From DASYSA01 sp036003885 (GTDB lineage Bacteria > Acidobacteriota > Blastocatellia > UBA7656): a stretch of 21,436 bases of DNA. Under the pieces are notes generated by a model, which worked only from the letters and a program-made list of their open reading frames with translations, was not told the origin of the DNA and did not search any database. A program made the translations under genes and the position numbers. Below are positions 1-7,557 of this stretch, one piece after another (positions within the stretch are counted from its first letter, which is position 1; the number at the start of each line of letters is the position of its first letter). The stretch spans positions 1 to 21,436 of the forward strand of contig DASYSA010000259.1 of the NCBI GenBank assembly GCA_036003885.1, read 5' to 3'.

Positions 1-775
1 CGGCGTCTCTCCGGCCGAACTGGGAGAGACCGTCCAGACTCGAGGCGGATACGCGCTGATGAGTCAGGTGAAGACCGATCACCCGGTCTTCAGTCTGTTT
101 GCTCGAAGCGGGCGTCTCACCTCGACGCGAGTCTACGCCTACCATCGTACGATTCCAGGCGAGAAGGCTTCGGTGGTTGCGGCGCTCGACGACGGGAGCG
201 CGATCATCGTCGAAGGAACGGCGGGCAGTGGTAAAGTGTTGCTCATTAGCACAACGTTCGACACAGCCTGGAGCGATCTGCCGCTGACTCCGATGTTCCT
301 GCCCCTGGTCCGCCAGATGCTCGAGTATCTTGGCGGGCGGACCACCTCATCCTGGTACACGATCGGGCAGGTATTCACTGCCCCCGCGGACCCCGACGGC
401 TCACTGCCCGCGGTTCAGACTCCGGCAGGCGGACGAGTCGAGGATCAGCGGACTCCGGCGGGTGAACTGTCGGTTGGAGCGAGCGAGATCGGGTTCTATC
501 ACCTGCGCTATCGGGACCGAACTGAGCAGGTCGCCGTCAACCTGGATGGGAAAGAGTCAGACTTGTCGAAGCTCAACATCGACGACTTCGTCGCGGCTGT
601 GTCGCCGGATCTCGGGGCGAACACCCAACCCGTAGTTCCCCAGGAGAGGCTGAGTCCGAAGGATATCGAGGCCAGGCAGCGGGTCTGGCTGCCTCTGCTG
701 ATCGCATCGCTCGGGTTGTTTTTGGTTGAGGCCGTGCTGGCTCGTCGCATCCGAATTGCAAGGCTGGCCAGGTAG
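1..775 (+). CDS. BatA-like membrane protein, C-terminal part (5' end outside window)
   Basis: The reading frame is open from the first bases, so this is the C-terminal ~258 residues of a longer protein. It contains a segment 'GSGKVLLISTTFDTAWSDLP' followed by 'MFLPLVRQMLEYLGG', the pattern seen at the end of BatA/VWA-type membrane proteins in which a glutamine-amidotransferase-like domain precedes a C-terminal helix. A beta-rich stretch follows, then one membrane helix (WLPLLIASLGLFLVEAVLA) and a short basic tail (RRIRIARLAR), placing the C-terminus in the cytoplasm. In many acidobacteria and planctomycetes such genes sit in a MoxR ATPase - DUF58 - BatA - DUF4175 cluster, and the next gene here is DUF4175, which supports the call. 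The role of the cluster is poorly known (envelope integrity or metal-chelatase-like chaperoning). The family call is fairly secure, the function is not. Confidence 0.75.
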   Translation, partial: GVSPAELGETVQTRGGYALMSQVKTDHPVFSLFARSGRLTSTRVYAYHRTIPGEKASVVAALDDGSAIIVEGTAGSGKVLLISTTFDTAWSDLPLTPMFLPLVRQMLEYLGGRTTSSWYTIGQVFTAPADPDGSLPAVQTPAGGRVEDQRTPAGELSVGASEIGFYHLRYRDRTEQVAVNLDGKESDLSKLNIDDFVAAVSPDLGANTQPVVPQERLSPKDIEARQRVWLPLLIASLGLFLVEAVLARRIRIARLAR

Positions 776-883
776 GTCTTGTATGGGCCGCTATACAAAC
801 CTGCTCGAGATTGTGGTGCGAAGACTGATTACGCACTATACTCAATCTAATTCAGTGGACACTGGACCAGGAGGAACGCAGCA

Positions 884-3800
884 ATGAATCCTCGGCACAG
901 AAGCTATAAGGAACTGATCTCTCACGTTAGGATCCAGCTCAGGACCCGCGCGGTATTGCGAGCAACCGCAATCACAATCGGCACCGCGCTGGGGTCGCTC
1001 ATCATCGCGGCGGTGGCCGCGAACTATCTGAGCGGGAAGACGACGGCACTCCTCCTTCTTCGCATCTTGCCTATCGTGGCGACCCTTGGTGCCGGATTGC
1101 TGTTCATCGGCAGGTCGCTTCGCGTGAAGGCAACCGATGGTCGAATCGCGCTGCTGATAGAAGAGAAGTGCCGGCTTGAAGATCGGCTCATTACAGCCGT
1201 CGAGTTTGCCCAGGACACTCGCGACGCGTCTCCTGCCATCGTGGATCGACTCGTCGAAGACGTCGGCGCTCGCTCATCGCATGTGGACGTGCGCCAAATC
1301 GTCGATCCGCGTTATGCCTATGCCTATGGGACTGCCTCCGGGGTGCTCCTGCTGGTGTTGTTGGTGATCTTTATCAGTCCTTCGCCCATCTCGGGCGGCA
1401 TCGCAGCGCTTTATTCGCCGACCGGCGACGCAGTTGTTTCGGCGAATGCGACATTCATCAATGTGAGCCCGGGCACCGCGCGCGTGCCGAGGGGGTCCGA
1501 TCAAAAGATAAAGGCCGGGCTTCAAGGCTTCGACTCGGGCGTTGCCCAGGTCTTCGTTCGGCGCCTGGACTCGGACAGATGGACCGGCAATCCGATGGAA
1601 CCGGCAAAGGCCGCTAGCGAATTCCAGTTCCTGATCTTCAACATCCAGGACTCGATCACTTATTACGTCGAGTCCGCCGGCATTCGCTCGCCCGAGTTCA
1701 CGATGGAGGTCGCTGACCTTCCTTTCGTGAAACAACTCGACCTGCTTTTGGACTTTCCGGCATACACACACCTGCCAAACAAGAAGATTGAGAATGGCGG
1801 CGAGGTAGCAGCCCTCAAAGGCACGACGGTGTCGGTGATCGCACACTTGACTGCCGGAGCGAAATCGGCGCGCATCGTAATGAACGACGGGACGAAGATC
1901 GATATGGCCGCCGGAGCCGACAACGAGTTCACCGGCCAGTTCAGCGTCAAGAAGAACGGCAGCTATCGAGTCGAGATCACCAGCGAAGGGGGAGAGAGCT
2001 ACAACGGGTCGAACGAGTACGACATTACAATGCTGGAAGATCATCCTCCGACCGTGTTGATGGACAAGCCGGGCCGCGACACGAAGGTCACCAGTCTTCA
2101 GGAGGTCTTCACCCAGGCTCGAGCCGAGGACGACTTCGGCGTCACATCCATCGAACTCTACTATTCGGTGAACGGCGGCGAGGAGAAGCGCGTTCAGTTG
2201 CAGGATCTCAAGAGCGATACGGCCAAGACTCTTTCCGGGGCGCATACATTCTTTCTCGAAGAGTACTCGCTGAAGCCGGGCGACTTCATCTCATATTACG
2301 CCAAGGCTCGCGACAACGGCGCCGAAGGCGGGCACGAGTCAACAAGCGACATCTACTTCATGGAAGTGCGGCCATTCGACCGGAATTTCCGCCAGGCACA
2401 GCAACAAGGCGGAGGCGGGGGCGGTGGAGACCAGGATTCGAGCGCCCTGACGCGACGACAGCGCGAAATCATTGCAGCGACGTTCCGAGTACAGCGCGAT
2501 CAGGCGCAATACACGCCGCCGGAGAAAGAAGAGAACTTTGATGCGGTCACGTTGAGTCAGGAGAAGCTCAAAGCTGATACTGACGGGCTGGCTGAACGAA
2601 TCCGGAGGCGACTCGGCGAACAACTCGGTTCCCAGCCCCAGTTCGGGCAACTCGTCGAATGCCTGACTCTGGCTTCGAAGGAGATGGTCGCAGCGGTCGG
2701 TGAATTGAAGACGCGGAAGACAAAAGAAGCGCTGTCGCCAGAGCAGCGCGCGCTTCAACAACTGTTGCGTGCCGAAGCGATCTTCCGTGATATTCAAGTT
2801 GCCCAGGGAGGCGGGCAAGGCGGCGGCGGCGGCAGTCAGAACGCGCAGGACCTGGCAGATCTTTTCGAGCTTCAACTCGACAAGATGAAGAATCAGTATG
2901 AGACCATCCAGCGGCAGCAGCAGTCGGCGCAGGACCAGCAGCAGGATGAGATCGCCAGGCGCCTTCAGGAACTCGCGCGCAGGCAGCAACAAGAGGTCGA
3001 GCAGCGCATGCGCAGCCAGCAGCAGGGCGGCGGTGGCGGGGGCGGCCAGTCCCAGCGGAAACAGCAGGAGATGATCGACGAAGCCCGGCAGATGGCCCGC
3101 GAACTGGAACGGCTTTCACGCGACCGCAAAGATCCAAAGCTGGAAGAGACAGCGCGGCAGCTTCAACAAGCTGCGGACGAAATGCAGAAGGCGCAGTCCG
3201 CCGGGTCGTCGTCTTCACAATCGAATTCTGCTCAGGCGAGCGCCCAGGCGCAACGCGCGCTCCAACGTTTGGAGCAGGCGCGGCGCATGATGGACCAGGC
3301 AGGAAAGTCAGGCAATCAACAGAGCTTGCAAAAACTGCGGCAGCAAGCCGAAGACGCACTCAAGCGCCAGGACGACATTTCGCACAAGGTCGACGAGATG
3401 GCGCGCGAGTCGCAAAGCGGCGGCGCTACGCAGGAGAAGAAGCAGCAGCTTGGCGAACGCAAGCAGGCACTGGCGGATCAGCTGGGCGGGCTCGAGAAGG
3501 ATATAGACCAGACGGCGCGAGGGCTCGGCCAGGACAGGCAGCAAGCGAGAGATAAGCTGCAATCGGCCGCGGGCGCCATACGCAATAACCGAATACCGGA
3601 CCGTATTCGCCAGAACAACCAGTTGATTGAAAACGGCTGGTTCGAACAGGCCCGCGAACGCGAGCGAATCATTCGGGGCAACATAGAAGATGTCTTGAAG
3701 AACATTCAAGCCGCGGAGGGCAGCGCTCAGAAAAGCCAGCAGGGCGACAACCTCGAAGACGCTCATAATCGCGCTCGCGAGCTAGCTGACAATCTCGATT

Positions 3801-4597
3801 CGCTGCGCCGGCGGCTGGAATCGCAGAATGGACAAGACCAGGGCCAGCAGCAGCAAAGCCAGCAGGGGAAAGAGGGCCAGAACGGACAGCAGAGCCAGCA
3901 GCAGGGACAACAGGGCCAGAATGGAAAGCAGGGCCAGCAGCAAGGACAACAGGGCCAGAATGGAAAGCAGGGCCAACAGCAAGGACAACAGGGCCAGAAT
4001 GGAAAGCAGGGTCAGCAGCAGGGACAACAGGGCCAGAATGGAAAGCAGGGTCAGCAAGGGCAACAGGGCCAGAATGGACAACAAGGTCAGCAAGGACAAC
4101 AGGGCCAGCAATCTGGCGGACAGCAATCTGGCGGACAACAACAAGGCGGTCGGCAGCCTGGCCGCGGACAGCAGGCGAACAACGGCGGTCGCCCTACCGG
4201 TGATGTCGATGACGCCAGGCAGGGCGGAGGACCAATGGGAGGTGGCGATCGCCAGCTCGAAAGCGAGATCCGCCAGCGATTGAGCGAAGCAGAAGAGCTT
4301 CGACGGCGGCTCCCAAAGAACAGCGAACTGCTGCGCAATCTCGATCGCGCCATCGAACAGTTGCGCAAGATCGATAACAACGTATTCAACGATCCGAACC
4401 AGCTGGCTCTGTTGAAGAACGAAGTCATCGACCCGCTGCGACAGCTGGAGCTCGAACTGGCGCGAAGGCTTCAAGCCAAGCTCGGCAACAACGGCCCGGG
4501 CGCTTTGAGCGATGGCGATGCTCCTGATCGATATCGCAAGATGATAGAGGACTACTATCGCCGGTTGTCGGTTCGTTCGCCGGACGCCAAACCGTAA
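884..4597 (+). CDS. DUF4175 family membrane protein with long Gln/Gly-rich coiled-coil region
   Basis: A 1,237-residue protein with a clear Shine-Dalgarno (AGGAGG at about 870-875) before the ATG. Three hydrophobic helices lie at about residues 24-49, 53-76 and 147-165, followed by an extracytoplasmic region with Ig-like beta stretches (about 180-500) as in DUF4175 proteins. From about residue 506 the chain becomes low in complexity: Gly tracts, long Gln/Arg/Glu-rich helices likely to form coiled coils (about 510-1000), then a Gln/Gly/Asn tract with 13-residue tandem repeats (about 1005-1072), and finally a better conserved helical C-terminus ending in 'MIEDYYRRLSVR'. It follows the BatA-like gene by 108 bp, the usual cluster order, so the two probably work together at the membrane. 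The molecular function is unknown; a structural or scaffold role is inference. No signs of frameshift despite the repeats. Confidence 0.85.
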   Translation: MNPRHRSYKELISHVRIQLRTRAVLRATAITIGTALGSLIIAAVAANYLSGKTTALLLLRILPIVATLGAGLLFIGRSLRVKATDGRIALLIEEKCRLEDRLITAVEFAQDTRDASPAIVDRLVEDVGARSSHVDVRQIVDPRYAYAYGTASGVLLLVLLVIFISPSPISGGIAALYSPTGDAVVSANATFINVSPGTARVPRGSDQKIKAGLQGFDSGVAQVFVRRLDSDRWTGNPMEPAKAASEFQFLIFNIQDSITYYVESAGIRSPEFTMEVADLPFVKQLDLLLDFPAYTHLPNKKIENGGEVAALKGTTVSVIAHLTAGAKSARIVMNDGTKIDMAAGADNEFTGQFSVKKNGSYRVEITSEGGESYNGSNEYDITMLEDHPPTVLMDKPGRDTKVTSLQEVFTQARAEDDFGVTSIELYYSVNGGEEKRVQLQDLKSDTAKTLSGAHTFFLEEYSLKPGDFISYYAKARDNGAEGGHESTSDIYFMEVRPFDRNFRQAQQQGGGGGGGDQDSSALTRRQREIIAATFRVQRDQAQYTPPEKEENFDAVTLSQEKLKADTDGLAERIRRRLGEQLGSQPQFGQLVECLTLASKEMVAAVGELKTRKTKEALSPEQRALQQLLRAEAIFRDIQVAQGGGQGGGGGSQNAQDLADLFELQLDKMKNQYETIQRQQQSAQDQQQDEIARRLQELARRQQQEVEQRMRSQQQGGGGGGGQSQRKQQEMIDEARQMARELERLSRDRKDPKLEETARQLQQAADEMQKAQSAGSSSSQSNSAQASAQAQRALQRLEQARRMMDQAGKSGNQQSLQKLRQQAEDALKRQDDISHKVDEMARESQSGGATQEKKQQLGERKQALADQLGGLEKDIDQTARGLGQDRQQARDKLQSAAGAIRNNRIPDRIRQNNQLIENGWFEQARERERIIRGNIEDVLKNIQAAEGSAQKSQQGDNLEDAHNRARELADNLDSLRRRLESQNGQDQGQQQQSQQGKEGQNGQQSQQQGQQGQNGKQGQQQGQQGQNGKQGQQQGQQGQNGKQGQQQGQQGQNGKQGQQGQQGQNGQQGQQGQQGQQSGGQQSGGQQQGGRQPGRGQQANNGGRPTGDVDDARQGGGPMGGGDRQLESEIRQRLSEAEELRRRLPKNSELLRNLDRAIEQLRKIDNNVFNDPNQLALLKNEVIDPLRQLELELARRLQAKLGNNGPGALSDGDAPDRYRKMIEDYYRRLSVRSPDAKP
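3904..4100 (+). repeat. In-frame 39-bp tandem repeat inside the DUF4175 gene
   Basis: A 13-codon unit (GQNGKQGQQQGQQ) recurs with starts of the GGA-CAA-CAG core at 3905, 3944, 3983 and 4022, exactly 39 bp apart; the following copy is one codon shorter (36 bp), and degenerate GQQ units continue to about 4100. Copies differ by only a few third-position changes, which suggests recent expansion by slippage or recombination. All length changes are multiples of three. Confidence 0.9.
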
Positions 4598-4600
4598 AAA

Positions 4601-4660
4601 ACGTTTCTCGTTTTACGTTTCACGTTTTACGTTTGACACTGGACCGTAAAACGTAAACTC
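4601..4660. repeat. Inverted copies of the AAAACGT word, hairpin-forming
   Basis: Just 3 bp after the DUF4175 stop codon, ACGTTTT-type words (the reverse complement of AAAACGT) occur at 4601-4634, then an 11-bp spacer and AAAACGT words in the direct orientation from 4646 on. The two orientations can pair into a long stem, so the region may act as a transcription terminator for DUF4175. The terminator role is inference. Confidence 0.65.
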
Positions 4661-4764
4661 AAAACGTAAAACGTAAAACGTAAAACGTAAAACGTAAAAC
4701 GTAAAACGTAAAACGTAAAACGTAAAACGTAAAACGTAAAACGTAAAACGTAAAACGTAAAACG
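4661..4764. repeat. AAAACGT heptanucleotide tandem array
   Basis: Fourteen perfect uninterrupted copies of the 7-mer AAAACGT plus six bases of a fifteenth, ending 19 bp before the next start codon. A degenerate copy (CTAAACG) follows. No open frame is associated with it. Because it lies directly upstream of the next gene, a change in copy number would change the promoter or leader spacing. Confidence 0.95.
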
Positions 4765-4783
4765 CTAAACGCTATTCAGAGGT

Positions 4784-5929
4784 ATGATCACACACATGAG
4801 TAAGAAAGCGGGAGTTGTACGGCAGCTCATAACCGGGGTGTTTCTGTTCTCACTCCTGGTCGGCTCGTCCGCGAGTCGTCTCGCGCATGCATCGAAGGAT
4901 CACAAACAGTTTGCGGCGCTGAGCGCGCGGCTTTCAGAACCGGGCGGCTATTTCGATTCCGACAACCTGATCTCAAATGAGACTTCCTACCTGCACGTCA
5001 TCGACAAATTGCGCGAGATCGGCGTTAGCGGCGGAGTCTACATTGGAGTCGGGCCGGATCAAAGCTTCAACTACATCGTCAAGATCCGCCCCCGCATGGC
5101 CATCATGATAGACATTCGCCGCGACAACCTTCTTCAGCACCTGCTGTTCAAAGAGTTGTTCGCCCGCTCCCGCAATCGCATCGAATACCTCTGTCTCTAT
5201 TTCGGCAAACCCTTTCCGAAAACCAAAGGCTGGGAGCAGCGAGGCCTGAAGGACCTGGTCGATTACATCGACAACACCCCTTCGGACCCGAAACTCTTTG
5301 AAAGGACCGTGAAGGATTTTCATGGCGAACTGCAGAAGTTCGGGATCCCACTCTCCAGCTCTGATCTCGAGACCATAGGCCGGATTCAGAGGGCGTTCTA
5401 CAGCGCCGGCCTCGACATTCGCTACTCGAGTCACCACCGGCCCCCGCGCTCGATCTACCCAACGTATCGCGACCTGCTGCTCGAGCATGATCTGTCAGGG
5501 CAGCTCAACAACTATCTCAACTCAGAAGATGAGTTCCAGTTCCTGAAAAGACTGGAGGACCAGGACCTCATTATTCCAGTGGTCGGCGATCTGTCGGGTC
5601 CGCAGGCGATGAAGGCGATCGGGAAGTACGTCGCCGAGATCAAGGAACGTGTGTCGGCGTTCTATGTGTCGAATGTGGAGTTCTATCTGCAGCGCCAGGG
5701 GACCTTCGATAAGTTCATTGAGAACGTCAAGACGCTGCCCATCGACAATCAGAGTCTGATGATTAGGAGTTACTTCAACTACTACGCCGTCAAACATCCC
5801 CAGGCCGAAGGAGACCATTTCAGCACCCAGCTCCTTCAACGGATCTCAGACCTGATCAAGCTGTGCGATACGGGGGGCTGCGAGTCGTACATGGACATTG
5901 TGACCAGGGACTCGATCCCACTTAGGTAA
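4784..5929 (+). CDS. Exported protein of unknown function with Rossmann/methyltransferase-like motif
   Basis: A 381-residue protein (377 if ATG 4796 is used; neither start has an ideally spaced ribosome site). The N-terminus has basic residues, a hydrophobic run (LITGVFLFSLLVGSSAS) and an AHA site, a likely signal peptide. The mature part has 'FDSDNLISNE' (57-66) followed by 'GGVYIGVGPDQSF' (83-95) and 'MAIMIDIRRDN' (105-115), which looks like motif I (GxG) and the acidic residue after strand two of a class I methyltransferase-type Rossmann fold. From memory it resembles the family named after Leptospira LIC_10091, but this is not verified. The rest is mostly helical without clear motifs. An exported protein with a nucleotide-binding-like fold is unusual; the fold may have lost SAM binding. 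It lies directly downstream of the AAAACGT array and 3 bp before the zinc-ribbon gene. Confidence 0.6.
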   Translation: MITHMSKKAGVVRQLITGVFLFSLLVGSSASRLAHASKDHKQFAALSARLSEPGGYFDSDNLISNETSYLHVIDKLREIGVSGGVYIGVGPDQSFNYIVKIRPRMAIMIDIRRDNLLQHLLFKELFARSRNRIEYLCLYFGKPFPKTKGWEQRGLKDLVDYIDNTPSDPKLFERTVKDFHGELQKFGIPLSSSDLETIGRIQRAFYSAGLDIRYSSHHRPPRSIYPTYRDLLLEHDLSGQLNNYLNSEDEFQFLKRLEDQDLIIPVVGDLSGPQAMKAIGKYVAEIKERVSAFYVSNVEFYLQRQGTFDKFIENVKTLPIDNQSLMIRSYFNYYAVKHPQAEGDHFSTQLLQRISDLIKLCDTGGCESYMDIVTRDSIPLR

Positions 5930-5948
5930 CAAGTGACAAGTGACCAGT
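5929..5948. repeat. Short (A)CAAGTGA heptamer repeat
   Basis: Two to three copies of a 7-bp word (ACAAGTG, ACAAGTG, ACCAGTC) span the stop codon of the upstream gene and the proposed GTG start of the next. The word matches the GTGACAA/ATGACAA units at 11479-11507, so it may be a remnant of the same repeat type. Short, so chance similarity cannot be excluded. Confidence 0.35.
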
Positions 5949-6130
5949 CCGATTTTGAAGCCGAGGGAGAAGTCATCAAGTTGATACACGGCGAGTTGCC
6001 GGCCGTACGCTGGACCTGCGGCAAGTGCGGAGAGGACACCTGCACGATCTTCTTCGAGGCAGACATTACTGAGAGATTGGTCGAGTGTGAGACGTGCTGC
6101 TCCATCACCCTGGTTCGTAAGGCCGAGTGA
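5933..6130 (+). CDS. Small zinc-ribbon-like protein
   Basis: A 65-residue frame starting with GTG. It carries two cysteine clusters, 'CGKCGEDTC' and 'CETCC', separated by about 18 residues with beta-strand character (CTIFFEADITERLVEC), the layout of a small treble-clef or zinc-ribbon fold. It begins 3 bp after the stop of the exported protein, suggesting coupled translation. No Shine-Dalgarno is obvious, and the first codons lie in a short heptamer repeat (5929-5948), so the true start may be further in. Function unknown; such proteins often bind nucleic acid or act as adaptors, but nothing here shows which. Confidence 0.5.
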   Translation: MTSDQSDFEAEGEVIKLIHGELPAVRWTCGKCGEDTCTIFFEADITERLVECETCCSITLVRKAE

Positions 6131-6227
6131 CATGCGACGTAAAATGGGCCGTACCGTCTTGTGCGCCTCTCTACTTTCCTGTACACAATAAACGCTGAGC
6201 GACTTTGACTGACGTGGCGCAGACACG

Positions 6228-7529
6228 ATGAGGTGCGTCGCGCAGGCGACTTGCGCTATTGAGAAAGCGACCCGAATGATTGACGATCGAAGAGAGTTGA
6301 TAGCAACAGTGCGCGGCAAAGCTAACGGCAGCGAGAAGCCGGCAGCCCTCGTCTTCAATTGTCACATTACCGGACTGGCTGTGGTTCGCTCTCTTGGAGG
6401 ACGTGGAGTTCCGGTCATCGCGCTCGACCGCGACCCGAATGGCTACGGTCTGCATTCGCGCTATACCACTGTGGCAGGCCGGTGCCCTTACCCGCTGGAC
6501 GACGAACGCGGGTTCATCGACCTGTTGCTGGAGATTGGAGCGGCCCTCGACAAGAAAGCGGTGCTCTTTCCCTGCCTCGATGAATGGGTCTTTGCCGTCG
6601 CGCGCCATCGAAAGCAGCTCGAGGAGTTCTTCAAGCTGCCATTTTCAGATCTTGATACGGTCGAGCGAATACTGGACAAGAATCTCCTTTACAAGAAGTG
6701 TGAGGAGCGGGGGATTCCGATTCCAAGGACTTTCTACGTCGGCGAACAGTCGCCCGATCGGATCGCATCGGAAATAGAGTTTCCATGCATCGTGAAACCC
6801 GCGCTTCAACGGGAATTCACTAATGAATTCGGAGAGAAGGTCTTTCGTGTCGAAAGTCGCAAAGAGTTTCTGGAGATGTGCGAGCGCGCCGCCCGCCATC
6901 CGCTGCTGGCCCAGGAGATCGTCGGCAGCTCCATAGACAGTTTCTACTCGTTGTGCAGCTATATCGGACGGGATGGTCAGGCTAAAGGCGTTTTCGTGGG
7001 CAGAAAGCTCGAACAGTATCCGCCCGACTTCGGTACGGCGTGTCTTGTCGATTCACGATGGGTCGAGGAGATAGCCGAACGCGGACTCGAGGTCCTGAAT
7101 CAGTTCGGCTATCACGGTATCAGCGAGGTCGAATTCATCTACGATGACCGCGACAAGGATTTCAGGCTGCTGGATATCAACACCCGCGTGTGGAAGTGGA
7201 TCGGGCTTCCAATCCGCGCCGGCATCGATCTGCCGTGGCTCGCTTATGCCGACCAGATCTATGGCGATGTGACGGCGGTGGGCCGGCAACAGGATGGCTT
7301 GCGATGGGTCTATTTGAAAGATTACATCGCCCTTCGCACCAAGCGAGGAGGGGCCCCCGATGCGACGTTGACGCGACAGGACTGGCTGGATTTGATCGCC
7401 GGCGGCGTTGGTGCTGGGGGAGCGGACAGCAACATCGTTTCGGCCGTTCTGGCAACCGACGATCCCGATCCTTTTGTCAGGATGATTGAGAGTCTGTTTG
7501 AGGCGAGCCAATACTACTGTGCCTGTTGA
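6228..7529 (+). CDS. ATP-grasp domain protein, carboxylate-amine ligase type
   Basis: A 433-residue protein (417 if ATG 6276 is used, which has a slightly better upstream purine run). The N-terminal pre-ATP-grasp domain starts with 'ALVFNCHITGLAVVRSLGG' and 'VPVIALDRDPNGYGLHSRY', as in D-aspartate ligase and other carboxylate-amine ligases. The central ATP-grasp part includes 'FPCIVKPALQ' with the ATP-binding lysine, the hinge region 'LLAQEIV', and the metal-binding end 'FRLLDINTRVWKWIGLPIRAGIDLPWLAY' (DINTR in place of the more usual EINPR). It should join a carboxylate to an amine or similar nucleophile through an acyl phosphate. The substrates cannot be told from the sequence. The next gene, a flavin monooxygenase, starts 28 bp later, and proBA follow, so it probably belongs to one transcription unit. 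Confidence 0.75.
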   Translation: MRCVAQATCAIEKATRMIDDRRELIATVRGKANGSEKPAALVFNCHITGLAVVRSLGGRGVPVIALDRDPNGYGLHSRYTTVAGRCPYPLDDERGFIDLLLEIGAALDKKAVLFPCLDEWVFAVARHRKQLEEFFKLPFSDLDTVERILDKNLLYKKCEERGIPIPRTFYVGEQSPDRIASEIEFPCIVKPALQREFTNEFGEKVFRVESRKEFLEMCERAARHPLLAQEIVGSSIDSFYSLCSYIGRDGQAKGVFVGRKLEQYPPDFGTACLVDSRWVEEIAERGLEVLNQFGYHGISEVEFIYDDRDKDFRLLDINTRVWKWIGLPIRAGIDLPWLAYADQIYGDVTAVGRQQDGLRWVYLKDYIALRTKRGGAPDATLTRQDWLDLIAGGVGAGGADSNIVSAVLATDDPDPFVRMIESLFEASQYYCAC

Positions 7530-7557
7530 CGTACGCATCAGGACCGAGGAGGTTGAG

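Noticed and set aside
811..842. Possible promoter TTGTGG ... TATACT before DUF4175
   Set aside because: The spacer is 20 bp, too long for a normal sigma-70 promoter, and the -35 match is weak.
1274..2245. 323-codon minus-strand open frame
   Set aside because: Shadow of DUF4175; no recognisable motifs, and GC-rich DNA often gives such antisense frames.
3782..4474. Long minus-strand open frame, Leu-rich (LLALLSLL repeats)
   Set aside because: It is the antisense of the Gln-rich repeat of DUF4175 (CAG/CAA read as CTG/TTG). No ribosome site or family match.
858..4645. 11-mer GACACTGGACC at 858-868 and 4635-4645, flanking the DUF4175 gene
   Set aside because: A shared 11-mer within 21 kb is expected by chance, and no longer similarity surrounds it.
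4661..4764. CRISPR array
   Set aside because: The unit is only 7 bp with no spacers, and no cas genes are near.
5846..6358. 170-codon minus-strand frame opposite the zinc-ribbon gene
   Set aside because: No family match or ribosome site; the plus-strand frame has paired CxxC motifs that chance would rarely give.
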